From: Phaseolus vulgaris
Taxonomy: Eukaryota; Streptophyta; Magnoliopsida; Fabales; Fabaceae
Direction: 5' to 3'
NCBI RefSeq assembly: GCF_000499845.2
Contig: NC_023756.2
Location: forward strand, 38,340,812 to 38,404,811
DNA: 64,000 bases
Below, piece after piece: positions 11,561 to 23,995 of the stretch; position 1 is the stretch's first letter; each line of letters opens with the position of its first letter. A program made the translations under genes and the position numbers. The notes under the pieces were generated by a model, which was not told the origin of the DNA, did no database searches, and worked only from the letters and a program-made list of their open reading frames with translations.

Positions 11561-12528
11561 TAAAAAACTGTGTTTGAGGAAAGGATGTGATTGAAAAGAT
11601 CATGGGTTCCATTCACTGAAAGAGGGTAGAATCCTAAGATGAATATACAATATGATAAACACTATTTTAGGTTGCTAACAAACACAATGGTGTTATTGCT
11701 CACAAATTGAAAGCTAAAAGGATTGCTTTTAAACAAAAGATCGTTAAGAGATTTTTCTTAGTCGTGAGATCTTGTCATGAGAAGAAAAAAGTTATTTATA
11801 TATAGATGTTGAGAAGAAAAAAGTTATTGCAAATTCTTTTAGAGTTGTCGTGAGATCTTGCATAATTTTTCCTCTTCATCTTGCATTTGTACACGTTAGA
11901 ACACAAATGCATTATAAGTTATTTATACAACATTAAATTCATGTACCTTCTTTATGAAACTTTCTGATACACAACACAACTTATTAGACCTAGGTCGAGT
12001 AGCTTGTTTTCAAACTTGAGTAATGCGTATAACTTGATGTAACTGACTGTCTTTGTAGGATTGACATTCCCTCTTTTTAGAAAAGTTGTTTATGTGGAGC
12101 ATCTTTAGGCGTGTTCTTCAAGAAATCTTGATATAGACACTTCAATGTTTGACCCTTTTATAAGAAACGAAGAAACGAACATTCTCTGCAAATATAAAAT
12201 AAACATTTATAAGTATTTTACATGTAAGATGAAAGGCTTCATACTTATCATCTATTAGAATAAGTAAGCACATTGTCTATCCAAGCAAAATCTTACCAAA
12301 CAAAGTAAGCACGCTTGTGTCTGTCAAAGCAAAATCTTATCATACAAATTATATTTATCATTTGTTCAATCAAAAGCTCATAAAATGAAACATATAAGTA
12401 AAGCACTTATGTATATTTAGTCAAATGAAGTCTATCCAACCTTGATGCTTATAAAATCCTATTTTATACTTTGTTTTTAAGCACATAAACAAAACCAAAA
12501 ATAGAGTCTATGTAACATGGATCTAACA
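11561..12528. other. Intergenic, nothing recognised
   Basis: No gene, RNA or mobile element could be supported on either strand. Confidence 0.4.
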
Positions 12529-12724
12529 AGTACTCAAATAAGTGGTGCTTTATGCACAATGTGTAGGGTAGTTGAAGAATAAGTAAATCATAGTTTTCAC
12601 TTGCAAAGTAGCAATAACAATATGAAAGTACTCAAATAAGTGGTGCTTTATGCACAATGTGTAGGGTAGTTGAAGAATAAGTAAATCATAGTTTTCACTT
12701 GCAAAGTAGCAATAACAATATGAA
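12529..12724. repeat. 98-bp tandem duplication, two apparently identical copies
   Basis: The unit beginning AGTACTCAAATAAGTGG starts at 12529 and again at 12627. No difference was seen between the copies by eye. The unit contains no gene. Confidence 0.95.
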
Positions 12725-15488
12725 ATTTGTGTAATAAATGATTAGGTATTACCACAGTCATATATAACTATTATATGCAACATCTACATCAATTCATCTT
12801 ATCAGGTTTGAATGGAAAATGAAACCAAATTTCCATATGTATGTGGATATATTGATTGTGTAGGGTATATGAAATCAAATAAATAAAATTATATTAAGGA
12901 AAGACAAGTCAAAGTATGAATTTTTGTAGACTCGAGATTATGAAACCAAGGTTATAAACGTTATGCACTAAGGTCAAGTCCAATTTAGATGGAAGAGGAA
13001 GATTGTGAATCATAGTGAATAAGTTTTTGGTCAAATAGGACATAAGAGGAGGCACATGTGCCGTGTTAGGAATGAGACTAAAAGAAAACCACCTCTAGTT
13101 AGGTAATTTATAATATTTAGAGGTGAATTTCATCTGACAGAGGAGTTAGAAATGAGTGACTAGAATAGGCCTAGTGATTATGTTTAATTCCAATTTTTAA
13201 GCTTAAATACTTGAAGGTCAAAAGAAATTACAAATAGGAAAAGGAAAAGGAAGTAATCTGATATACAACAGGAGGTATTAAATATTTCAGGTATACATAA
13301 AACAAGTTTGGTAGGGAAGAAAAAGTAGACAATAAGAAGTTATGTTAGGAAATTAGAGGTGGTGTCTGAATTAGTAGAAGACTCTGTATTTGTGCAAAAA
13401 AGATTGTAAAAGGCACAATTGAGATAGGCATACAACTCCTATAGAAAATTTAGGACATAAACAACCATCTTATGGTGCATTAGGGACACTAGTCAGAGCT
13501 ATAAGCAATAATGCAAAAAAAAAAAATCATTGACGTCACTCATTTTATGTTCGTTAGCCAAAAACCTTATCGTAATTGCTCAACGTCATTGAGTGGGGAC
13601 TCTGTTGTTGTAGCAAGTCTAACATAACCTTGCTCAGTTGTTGCCATACCTTGCCTGCACATCCTCTTGAGCACGCTCAGCTCAAGTACCTTAATGTCCC
13701 TGCTCCACGTTGTGAAAGGAGGACTTTGTTGTCATGATTATGTTGTGACTGTCGCTTGGTTGAGTGCATAATGTCTCCAATTGTTAAACTACCATCTTTT
13801 GTTTGAGAATACTTAATAATGGTTTGAAATGATAAAGGTTATGATGCTTGAAATTTTTTGATGTCGTAAAGATAATACTTTCATTTTTTTCTCCTTAAAA
13901 CAACATAAAAACACTTGTTTTTTAGGTATGTTGTTAAATCGATGTAATAACTTATTTTTTATGTCACTAACATTTACATCAAATCTGAAAGTGATGCAAT
14001 TTGACTCAAATAATTGACATAGAAAGTTAATTTTGTGCTAATGAAGGATTCACAAAAATGTAAAACACATATGTATGACATGGAAGTCAAAGTTCTGCAT
14101 AATATGTTCCAAATAGTTGGTGCACATGTGGGAAAAGTAGGGTGAAGACGAATTACTCATATTTGTGACATAATCACCATATATGAACTAATAGAATAGT
14201 GATAGACTAAACTTCATTTCAGGCTATCTATTTTATTTTGTAGAGTTTACAAGCTTTAATGTTTTTTGCCTATGTTGGTTAGTTTTGTTCGCTTATTTTT
14301 GTTGGGTCTCTTCAAAAGTGTTTTTGAGACTATTAATTATTTGTATTCTTTATAATATAAATACAATATTGTGAGAAATTCAAGTGTGGAATCAAGAATT
14401 CCAAATAAATAGAGTTGACTAAGATGAATAATATATAAAAAAATACTCACAAATTTATATTTAAATTTTTTATATTAAAGATGATATTAAATCTTTTGTA
14501 TATAGTTAATTCATGACTTCATCTTTTCTATAAAAAAAGACTTTTGTATTTTCATTTAAATTTTCTCAATATCAACAGTGTATTTCTATGTGGCAAAAAA
14601 ATTTTCAACATCCAAATTGTGTCTGGCTGTTGTTCTATATATATATTTTTATATTATTATTATTTTTTTTTTTAACTTTTCAATCGATAAAACTATGATT
14701 ATTTTTCTTTGCAATTTGACTTTCATACAGTGTTATAGCATTAATTAATTTTAAATATTTTACTTTCATAAAACTTTCAAGATGTTCTAAAGTTTGAAAA
14801 CAAATTTATAAGGGCAAAGTAAAGAAATTTTAACCATATTTAATAAAAATATAAGGAATAAAAGTATATTCTTTCTAGTAATAAATATTATAAAGTTTTT
14901 GGTAACTCCAAAAAAAAAAAAACTTAATGGTTTTGATAGTTAACATTTAATAAATATATGCATCCTGTGTCGTAACAATTATTGTGTTGCTTTTAAATTT
15001 TTAGTGTTGGAGTGCTAATTTTGTTGATGTCATGTGTTATGTTAGTAATAAATACCTAACTATGATTATTACATGTCAATACAGTTAATTAAGAAATAAT
15101 AAATTATTATAAAAAATAAATTAATATTTTTATCAAACATTAGGCATAGAAAAAAAAACTAAAAAAAATCCAAATCACTAATTTTATTATATCAATTTCA
15201 AAATTATCAAAAACTTATATAACTCAAAATATATACTAATTTACTATGCAAACAAAATTTATAACGGGATATGACATAAAACTAATAACGAAGATAAAAA
15301 GGTTAACTTTAAATAATTTCAACCAAAAGTAAAATTATTAAAATGTTGAACGAGCAAATAAATTAATTTACGAGATATAATTATTATAATTTAAGGATCA
15401 ATATTAGAAAACCTTTGCTTAATGGCAGTTATGTTATTAGCCTTAAAACCTAAGGGTTAACACTAAACACTTCCCTTCAATACTTACC
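12725..15488. other. AT-rich intergenic DNA upstream of the SRC2-like gene
   Basis: No gene is supported. The part between about 13530 and 13770 is less AT-rich but all frames are broken and no domain is readable. The last kilobase is the likely promoter region of the C2-domain gene. Confidence 0.4.
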
Positions 15489-15495
15489 TATAAAA
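15489..15495 (+). promoter_or_regulatory. TATA box of the SRC2-like gene
   Basis: TATAAAA lies 92 bp upstream of the ATG at 15581, in a typical plant setting, followed by a C/T-rich leader. Confidence 0.7.
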
Positions 15496-15580
15496 GCCAC
15501 ACAACTCACAGCATTGTTGCTTCGTGTGTTTCCACAAACTCTCTTTCTCAGTTACCATTTCCACTAACTCACTCACTCTC

Positions 15581-16366
15581 ATGGCTTCCCACTACGAACT
15601 TGAAGTGAATCTCGCGTCAGCGCGTGGCTTGAAAAACGTGAACTGGCGCCACGGCGCGAACCGCCCATACGCCGTCGTTTGGGTGGACGCTAAGAACAAG
15701 TGCTCCACGACCGTCGACGAGGACGGGGACACCGAAGCCACGTGGAACCAAACCCTGGTTATTCCTCTTCCTCCCGAGCCTCTTGAGGATCTCTCTCTCC
15801 ACGTCGACGCGGTTCACGCCGGCTCCGAGGAGGACACCGAGCCGCTTATCGGCTCGGCTCGGCTGAAGGTTGTTGAAGTCCTTGAAGACGTTGGAGTCGG
15901 AGCGCGCGTGAGCCGCACTCTCGCACTGAAGCGCCCCTCGGGAAGACCCCAAGGGAAGGTGGACGTTAATGTCGTTATAAGAGAAACTGGTGGCTATCGT
16001 ACACGGGATGCGTACTACGCGCCTCCTTTAGGTGCAAGGGATTATTCCCCTGCGTCGCATGGCTATGGCTACCCGTCTCATCAGGATAATAATAATAATT
16101 ATAATTCTGCGCCCCAAACGACGTCGTATGCATAGCCTCAAACGTCGTCGTATGGACAAGGGAGTAGTTATAGCTACGGGACCGCTCAAGAAGAGAAAAA
16201 GAGTAAGTTTGGAGGGATGGGGACCGGATTGGCTGTGGGCGCGGTCGCTGGGGTTCTAGGTGGAGTCGCGCTCGTAGAGGGTGCTGATTTTCTGGAGGAC
16301 AAGATTGCTGATGACGTGGCAGAGAACGTTGAGGATGATCTTGGATACGATGAAGATGATTTCTAG
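15581..16366 (+). pseudogene. SRC2: SRC2-like C2-domain protein, interrupted by an in-frame stop
   Basis: Residues 1-130 form a C2 domain ([42 protein letters not shown]). A Tyr/Pro-rich region follows. After codon 184 there is TAG at 16133-16135, then the same frame runs on for 76 codons to TAG at 16364. Those codons include a G/A-rich hydrophobic segment, [20 protein letters not shown], and an acidic tail, [11 protein letters not shown], both typical of the C-terminus of soybean SRC2-type proteins. In that family the C2 domain binds phospholipid in response to calcium or cold, and the C-terminal segment attaches it to membranes. The ATG at 15581 is chosen over one at 15524 because the C2 domain starts there. 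The single stop is compatible with a truncated 184-aa soluble protein, a recent null allele, readthrough or a sequencing error. GC content is much higher than its surroundings. Confidence 0.85.
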
Positions 16367-17609
16367 AGAATCATAACTTTTCCTCTAACAATATGAGAAA
16401 AAAAGAAAAAGAAGAGAAAATATCGTTTACTCTTTTTTTGGCATCTTTTTCAGTTATCGTTGTTTGTTCTTAACTTTTATTTTGGTTACCGTGGTTGAAT
16501 GCGTGTACACTTTGCATATTTCTCTTTTTGTATTCCCTAGTTGTCGTGTTTGTCACGATTATTATACAAAAGAATAATTGTTTAAAGAATTGTTCTAAAA
16601 CGAAACAAACATTTTTTTTACTAAGAAATGTGTGATCATGGTACTTATAATGATTTGACGACGATCTTGGTTTTAGTTTTAAGAAATAATTATTTGAAGA
16701 ATTCTCTTTTTTAACAATATTTGAATAGCTCTTTTATAAAATTAATAAGGCTTTGATCAACATAAAATAAAATTTATATATACTTGTGATTGTTATTGTT
16801 GAAGATCTCACATTCATTAAAGATGAGGACAATTTATTGTATATAGAAGTGGATGTAAACCTCACCTCATCGATCGATTTTATAAGATTGAGTTATGGTT
16901 AAAGTTTATCCTATAATATAGTATCAAAACAATTTTGAACCTATTTTTAACGAGCGTAAAGTCCACCTTTATAATAGTGATATATCTGACACTTATAATC
17001 ATAGTTTAAAGAATATTATTTCTATGAATATGTTTAGTTGGTGTTGGATTTACATAAAAAAAAAAGTTTATATTGTGAAGTTCATTTTTCCCTTAAAAAC
17101 CAATAGTCGTGCACCGTGACTGCTACAAGAAGCATCCAAGGCAATGTTTGGACGTGATGTTACCATTCATTTCATTGGGAAACCAAGAAAAGGTCTTGGT
17201 CATCTTTGGGAATGAGGCAAGCTTCACGAACAGGGAAAGAAACAAAAAAATGGAAGCAAAATATAGAAAGAATTGAAATAAAAGAAAGAAAAATAAAAAA
17301 GGAGTTGATTAAATATAGAAAATAAAAAGCAGAAGGAGTTGTTTGATCTCTTTGATAGTCTATAAGTTGAACATAACACACAAATAGTTAAGTTAGGTTT
17401 GATTTGTCTTGTTACGTAAGAACGGATAACGTAGACTAGGTTTTAAAATCTTACATTAAATTTTTAACTCAAGAATATAACAGTTAATTATGCAGGTTAC
17501 AAATTAGGCAGCCTTTTCTCAAATACTTACTTTCTAATTTCTCATTGCACATCTTTATTCTAATCTTCCGTATCACATCCTTATCATTTTATCCTCTTGC
17601 ACTCTCTAT
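16367..17609. other. Downstream region with a TRIM-like LTR relic
   Basis: Contains the 3' untranslated region of the SRC2-like gene (to about 16600). At about 16790-16925 lies a stretch resembling the short LTR repeats common in legumes ('gttgaagatctcacattcatt', 'gtaaacctcacctcatc', 'gattgagttatggttaaag'). The remainder is AT-rich with no gene. Confidence 0.4.
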
Positions 17610-17612
17610 CAT

Positions 17613-19185
17613 CACTAATACAAAAATACTTTAACGACTATTAAAAAGATATATAAAGACGATCTGGAACCATCATTATTGCAAGTGTTAGAATTGTTGT
17701 TTAAAGTCACATTAACGACACGTGTAAAAAAAATTGTCGTTATTCTAAAGTCCATCTGGAGCTGTCGTTATAAATATTTTTTTTTAAATGAAACATTTTA
17801 TTATTATATAAACTATAGTCATGCTATAAAACATCAAATTTCCATAACAATAATACATGTAATATCATAATTTAAATATGAAACTCTACATACAATAAAT
17901 TAGTACATAACATTCTACAAAAAGTTTTATGTCATTCTAAACCCCAAATTTTCAAATGTTTTTGTATTGAGGAATTACCTGATTCAAATCTCTATCAATT
18001 TTAGCTTGCACAATGGTCGACATCCACTGCATAACATAGTAACCGTACTCATAATTTCCAATTTGATTATTACACTACAAGTGAAAATAAATGTTATTGA
18101 ATGAATGAATCAGACACATTAAAATGAGTGAACAAATATACTTTAAATACCTTTAGGTTTTTCCACATTTGCACTTTCCCTTCCACTCAACATGTTATAT
18201 CCAAAATAAGTACTGAAATAATAAGATTTCATGTTAGAACACATAACATTATGAGTACTAAATTTGTGAATGTAATATAATCATAATGGTTTGATAAATC
18301 TCTAATTTAAACTAGGAAACATCGTGCAAAATTTCAGAATTTTCTAACAAGTGAATGTATGAGAACTAAAACCTTAAAATGCTTGAAAAATACCTAAATA
18401 ATATTAAAAAAAAATAAAAAATAGTAAATGGTGAATTTTTGGAATTTTGGTCTATCCGACTTCTATGTCAAAAGTTATAGCCATTTGAAGTTTTTTCGTG
18501 CTAATTTTTAGTAATTCCATATGTATCACTATTCTCTTCATTGTCAGGACTCCTCCTAAATGAAGTTTCCACAAATCCTAAACTATCAAGTAATCAACAC
18601 ATACATGCAAATATTTAATTAAAAAATTTAAAATACTTCAAACTTAAGTGTGGAGGTTCGACGTCGTGAAGAGCTATAAAGGAGGTCTGAGAGGTGCGGC
18701 GTGCGGACATCCTGACAGCGTGTGGGTGGCATGTGGAGGTGCTAGCGGTGTGTGGAAGGGTTGGCGACGGAGGCAGCTGCTTGCGCGCACAGAGGAGAGA
18801 TGTGCATATGAGCGTCGTTCACTATGGTGGAGAGGGAGAGAGGCCCGGGAAAAGAGCTTGGGGCACGGAGGGGGTAGGGCGGAGGGGTAGGTCGGAGGCG
18901 GGGAGAGTTGCGTTGAGTGTAGTGGAGAGGGAGAGAGGCACGAATGAGAAGACGAATGAATGAGAGTGCAGATTGAGCTTTAGAGTTAATTTTTGCTCTT
19001 TTAACACGGTTTCCCACTTAACCGTCGTACCTTACCCACAACTTCTCATTAACGACGGTGAAAAGACAAACCGTCGTTATTTAGCAACATTTATTCACCA
19101 AAATGTCATCGTGCTTTTTTTTTTCTGACGGATTTCTATCAAATATCGTTATTCATGGTCATTTTTAAGATTTTTGGTACTAGTG
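17613..19185 (-). mobile_element. Non-autonomous CACTA element, complete, TSD CAT
   Basis: The left end is CACTAATACAAAAATAC and the right end, reverse-complemented, is CACTAGTACCAAAAATC. CAT flanks both sides (17610-17612 and 19186-19188), the 3-bp duplication expected of CACTA. Both ends carry subterminal repeats of the form AACGAC or CCGTCGTT. A GC-rich block at 18640-18960 resembles the 5' region of the CACTA element at 52839 in position and composition. With the Ulp1 remnant near the other end, it sets the element's orientation as -. No transposase is present, so movement would depend on a relative. Confidence 0.85.
17979..18074 (-). pseudogene. Ulp1-type (C48) cysteine protease exon remnant
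   Basis: On the - strand, after an AG acceptor-like site, the frame reads CNNQIGNYEYGYYVMQWM and continues to STIVQAKIDRDLNQ before a GTAATT donor. It matches the C-terminal active-site block of Ulp1-like proteases carried by plant CACTA elements, where a Cys precedes GYYVM. Here that Cys position is Tyr (TAC at 18045-18047), so the nucleophile is lost. Family match is by recall. Confidence 0.65.
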
Positions 19186-21712
19186 CATCTCTACCACTAA
19201 CTGAAAAGTGTATTCATTGCCAATAACTTAATGACAATTTGTTTTTCTAAATTAGAGATAGATAATTTTATATTAAAGGAAAGATTAATAAATTTGTAAT
19301 CTTTGTTGATGTTGGTACCTTTACACCAAAATTTTGAGATTCCAAAAGTCATGAACAAGAAAATCTTATTTAACATTTACTAGATGGAGGGAATTTAAGA
19401 TTTTTTAGACACGTTTGTCTTATTTTTATTACAAAATAAAAGAATAGTTACTAAAGAACGCCTTTTGAATTATGGACCCTCACCTAATGTCTTGGGGGAA
19501 TACATATTTTTAGTAAAAAAAAATTACAACAAAGTCTCATGTAAGCTAGAGAAGCAGCAACAATGAAGGATGTTTTCACCCTTTATTTTCAACTCCACGA
19601 TATAAGATGTGAAAGGCTTCTTGTACAAAGTGTAAATGACTTTTGAATCTGTACGATACATTACTAATAAGATTTTAAGTATTACAATATACTTAATGTA
19701 ACATCTGTAAGATTTATAATGCAATACTACTTTTCAGACACAAGTATTAGAATTACATTATTTATAAATATTTTCGTTTAAGACATAAATGGAAAAGTAA
19801 TAATAATAATAATAATATATATTAATTTTCAAATAATAATAATAAATATTAATTTTTAAATAATAATAATAAGTATTAATTTTAAAGGAAAAATAATAAT
19901 AATTATTATTAATTTTAAAAGAATAATAATAATAATAAATATTAATTTTAAAAGAATAATATACAATATTAGTTTTAAAGAAATAATAATAATAGTAATA
20001 ATAATAAGTACCAATTTAATAAATAAATAAAATAAAATAAATTTAATAAAAGAAAGATAAGATGAAAGAGATAAGCTTTCTGATGGATAGATAAAATTGC
20101 ATTCAATGCAGTAAAAGAAAAAAAAAAATATTGTGGGGGTATAAATACGGAGGGCCGGAGAAAGAAATGGAGAAGAGGGAAGAGAAAAATAGAGAGAGAG
20201 GAGAGACAAGAGAAAAAAAAATTCCTTAATCACAATTCAACACTTCAACCAGCAATAATAAAGTAGGAAAATTACTCATTTATTATTTATATATTTATTT
20301 TATATATAAATTTGATCTCTTAAGTTGTATTTAGATTGTGGAATTTTAGGTTGTGTTTGAATGAGAAAGTACATACTTGAGAATTTAAGATAGTGCATGT
20401 GCGAAAATTTGAAAAGAAAGTGAGTGTGTTTGGAAGTAAGTGTGTTTAGATTTGGGTATGTTAGAGTAAATTTGTAATAATAATTTATTAAAGTACGTGA
20501 ATGATGTGATGTCTGTGATGAATTTTTTTAATTTTTATAAAAAGTATAAATGTCAGTTTATAAATTTACCCTTGTATTTTAAAATAGTTAAATAACGAAA
20601 TATGAGGTATTTTTGTGTAAATTTGAGTTAACTAAAATATTGTAAATTATTTTTGATATTGTTGAATAAATTACTCCGTTATCATTGAATAATTATCTTT
20701 TAAAGAATGTGAGTTACTTAATATTGTCAAAACATGAAAAGAATAGTAAAAGTAATATTATGTAATCATATAAAAATTTATCATTATATTTATTTATAAA
20801 TATTGAAAGTTTTTTCTATTCATTGAATTAGATTGCGTGTAGATACATAACCATGTAGATATTTTAGAGGACATTTTATAATAAAAATGTTATATATAGA
20901 GTAAATTGTACAACAAATTTATTTATAAAAAGAGAAAATATATAGAACAAAGTATGAAATATCATACATTATGATAGAAAAATAATAAAAAAAAGATATT
21001 ATTATATATATTTATTGCATGAATGACACATCTATTTTATAATAATCATTCCTTTTTAGGCATTGTTGTCATCCCAACCTAATATATTATTATTTAGTTA
21101 ATAATAATTAATAAAACTTTTTTTAACCTTCCAATTAGTTAGAATTTTTCCTTCTGAAACCTCAGATCGCCACCACTTCCTCTCATCCTACAACTCAAAA
21201 TCACCAAGATCTAAATTTTGTCCCTAAAACTTGTTCCATGTAAAGCAAAAAATAAGGGTAAAACGAGAAAACACCACCATCCTACGTGGCTTTCCCCTCC
21301 CATCTTTGCATATGAGAGAGGGGAAAAAAATAATTGTTCACGCAGATCCACTATTCTCCGCACATCCCTTGATCCAAACCATGAATATCCCCTCACATCC
21401 TTCCTCATCAACCGTGGAGCCCTTGAAGCAAACAAAGCCTTAATGTGATGCCCATAATCTCGTTCAATTTATTTATCTTATTTGTTTTATTTATTTTACA
21501 TATTTTATTTATCTCTAGTGATGCACTTATCCATTTTATTTATATTGTTTATCTTTAGTTACAAAATTGTTTATTTTATTTACATTATTTATTTCCAGTT
21601 ATTTTCAGTCACGCACTGGTCTATTTTATTTAATAATATTTGTATTAATTATGATGTCTCACTAATATGTATTTTTTTGTGTCAAATCCAATTGAAGCCT
21701 GAAGCTGTGTGA
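19186..21712. other. Intergenic DNA with (TAA)n tracts and a GA-rich stretch
   Basis: (TAA)n runs separated by AT-rich spacers fill 19796-20040. At 20150-20240 a TATAAATA is followed by a GA-rich run, which could be a promoter and leader of an unidentified element, but nothing readable follows. A segment at 21130-21450 is more balanced in composition, with short frames on both strands and no domain. Confidence 0.4.
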
Positions 21713-22730
21713 TGTTTTAGGTTTAGGTTTTGGTTTGGGGTTTAAAATCTTTGTAAGATCAATTTTGATTCTCATACAAAGCTCATTTCAATTAGTCTTA
21801 AAGATTAAAGTGTTTTTCCATGCAAAGGGAAAAACAACTGATTAAAGTTTCGAATAATCGGTTGTTTGTAACTTAGCTGGCAAAGAAGGTTTTGAAATTG
21901 TTTTATAACTGACAAGAGCATTCAACCGGTTAAATCGTGGTTATAACCGATTAAATGTATGTCCTTGTAACAGCTTTTTTGAAAATCTGTTTCAACTGGT
22001 TTGGTTGTTTAGATTTGCTTTAACGTTAGCAGTTCAAGTATTATAAATACGTTTTTGATTCAAACGTTTATAAGTTTGATGAAACAATAAAACTTTTGAT
22101 ACTCTGAGTTGAGATTGATTTGAGAGATTACAAAACTGTTTGTGAAAAGGTTTCTACCAAGTCTTTAGCAAGATTGCTTAGTGCTTTGTTGTGGTTAAAA
22201 GAACTGATCTATAGGGTGTTGGTGTATTGTGTTTTACCAGGTGTTTTTCTAATCCTGTTCAAGTTCTTGTAATTGTTCATATAATATTCTGTATAACTGT
22301 GTAAAATCCTGTAAAGTCAGTGGGATTCTGGCTTGAGGTGGTTGTTGTGTGCAAAGAGGGTGAGTAGGCTTTGTGGGATTCAAAGTCACCTCTTTGTGTG
22401 TGATGTTTGTGTAATCTGTGATTGATTGCTTAGTGGATACTCAGTGGTTTGACTGAGAACTGGATGTAGCTTTGTGATTGAGTGAACCAGTATAATCTCT
22501 GTGTGTGATTCTCTCTATCTCATCTCTCATTAAACTGTCTGTATTTTTCGCTGTCATAAACAACCGGTTAAATCGCAATTTTAACCGATTGTTTTTCTGA
22601 TTCCAGTTTTTGTTTGACTAATGAATTGCTTTTCTGAGTTGTTTGTTAGAGCTTCATTCTAAGAAAAGCATTTATGAAAATAGTTTGAAAACAATTCACC
22701 CCCCTCTTGTTGTAGTCATCAAACCTAACA
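21713..22730 (+). mobile_element. SIRE-like solo LTR
   Basis: Starts TGTTTTAGG and ends CCTAACA. It shares with the LTR at 3226-4499 the order 'gcttagtgga', 'ggatgtagctttg', 'gagtgaaccagtata', a late C run, and paired near-palindromes (21833/21853, 21924/21945 and 22562/22583, measured on the core). No matching 5-bp duplication was found (TGTGA left, GTAAG right), so the 5' edge may be off by a few bases or one flank has changed. It interrupts an R-type repeat that resumes at 22731. Confidence 0.65.
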
Positions 22731-23289
22731 GTAAGTTCCTTTTTGCTATAAAGATCCTTTATTCTTTGTTTTTCCTTAGGATTTATCATCAATCTAGGTG
22801 GGGTTAGTTGAGAAGAGTAATTCTTTCAACTTATTCTACTATATACTAAATTTTTGTTATGTTTGGATAACTTGCATTTGGTCCTTATATCTTGAAGCTT
22901 ATCCAGACTAAGGGGATAAAATTCTAGAGGTTGCTTGTAAAGCAATCAATTAAGATAAAGGAAGCTAACTTTAATTTTTAATAGCATCCTAGGCTAGAAG
23001 ATCTGATGTGGAGGGGACAGGTCCCAATATTCAGTTTATCCTGCAAGGATGTTGTTTGTTTATATATTATTTAAACTTGTAGAAATATTAGATTTTGATA
23101 GTTTGGAAGTTAAATATTGTTTTTGATGTTGGAAAGATTCTTGAATGTTATGTGATTGAATGATATGTATTATATATGAATGATGAAAATTGTAGGAAAT
23201 TGATGTCATACATTTGGGATAATGTATGGACTAATGATTTTTTGTGTATTAAGTATTGATGCCTATGTGGTACATCCAGTCCTCAGCTA
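22731..23289 (-). repeat. R repeat, copy 4 (opposite orientation to the other three)
   Basis: Its reverse complement matches 48600-49170. Shared blocks are 'gtaagttc' followed by 'ctttgttttt/ctctgttttt ccttagga', 'ggataa(c)ttgcatt', 'cctaggctagaagatctgat', 'gggac..ggtcccaatattca', and 'aatgtatggact..tgtattaagtattgatgcc'. It is cut at both ends by SIRE-like LTR sequence. Confidence 0.75.
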
Positions 23290-23995
23290 ACCACTAAGAA
23301 TTTATTATGCAATCAACACTAGATTACAAAACACACTAAGAATGTTGATCTTGAACCCCTCAAGAACACACAACACTCCTTTGCAACACCACAATTTCCA
23401 CAAACCTTTCAGAAACTGCTTTACACAGATTACACATATTTATAGTATTCAAAAGAAGGAAATATAATGCACCTAGGCTTTACAAAGCAATAATACAAAT
23501 TGATAGAAAATGAGTTCCTATTTCACACACAAACAATGATTTAAAGACTCTTGATTATCTTCAAAACGTTTTTAATAATCTTTCTTTCTTAGACATTTGA
23601 AAAGATCACATGACATTCTTTACAAAAGACTAAAAGAAGTGGTTAAAATTGTTAAATCATTAATCAAAATCAGTTAAAAACATTTAAAAATAGTTTGGAA
23701 TTCATAACAAAATTTTGTTAAAAAACAACTGATTGATTTATTTTTCTCTTAAGAATTACACATAAAACAACCAGTTGTTTTATCAAAATAACTGACTATT
23801 TTTGCCTTACATAAAATACAAAAGAAAGCAAAGCTTTTTCAAAACCATTGAAAAACATTAAGTGTCAATCAACCAGTTGTTTCGACAAATCAATTGGATA
23901 AAAAAACTTGTTGTAGTCTAAACAACAACTTTTTCAATTGATTGAAAGCTCGAAACAACTGACTAAAATGTCACGACTTTTTAGAAAAGACTTCT
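23290..23995 (-). mobile_element. SIRE-like LTR remnant interrupted by element B
   Basis: The reverse complement carries 'gttgtgtgttcttgaggggttcaagatc' type sequence as in the LTR at 3830-3900. It also has paired near-palindromes at 23766/23787, 23868/23885 and 23933/23954. The retroelement sequence appears to resume at 28826 after element B. Confidence 0.6.
23991..23995. other. Target-site duplication of element B, left copy
   Basis: CTTCT, identical to 28821-28825 on the other side of element B. Confidence 0.85.

Noticed and set aside
15617..15952. 111-codon frame antisense to the C2 domain
   Set aside because: Shadow of a GC-rich true coding region.
19856..20233. 125-codon hydrophobic frame on the - strand
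   Set aside because: Made entirely of translated (TAA)n and GA-rich tracts (strings of Ile, Leu, Ser and Phe).
21708..22735. 5-bp target-site duplication around the solo LTR
   Set aside because: TGTGA on the left and GTAAG on the right do not match, and shifting the edges by a few bases does not help.
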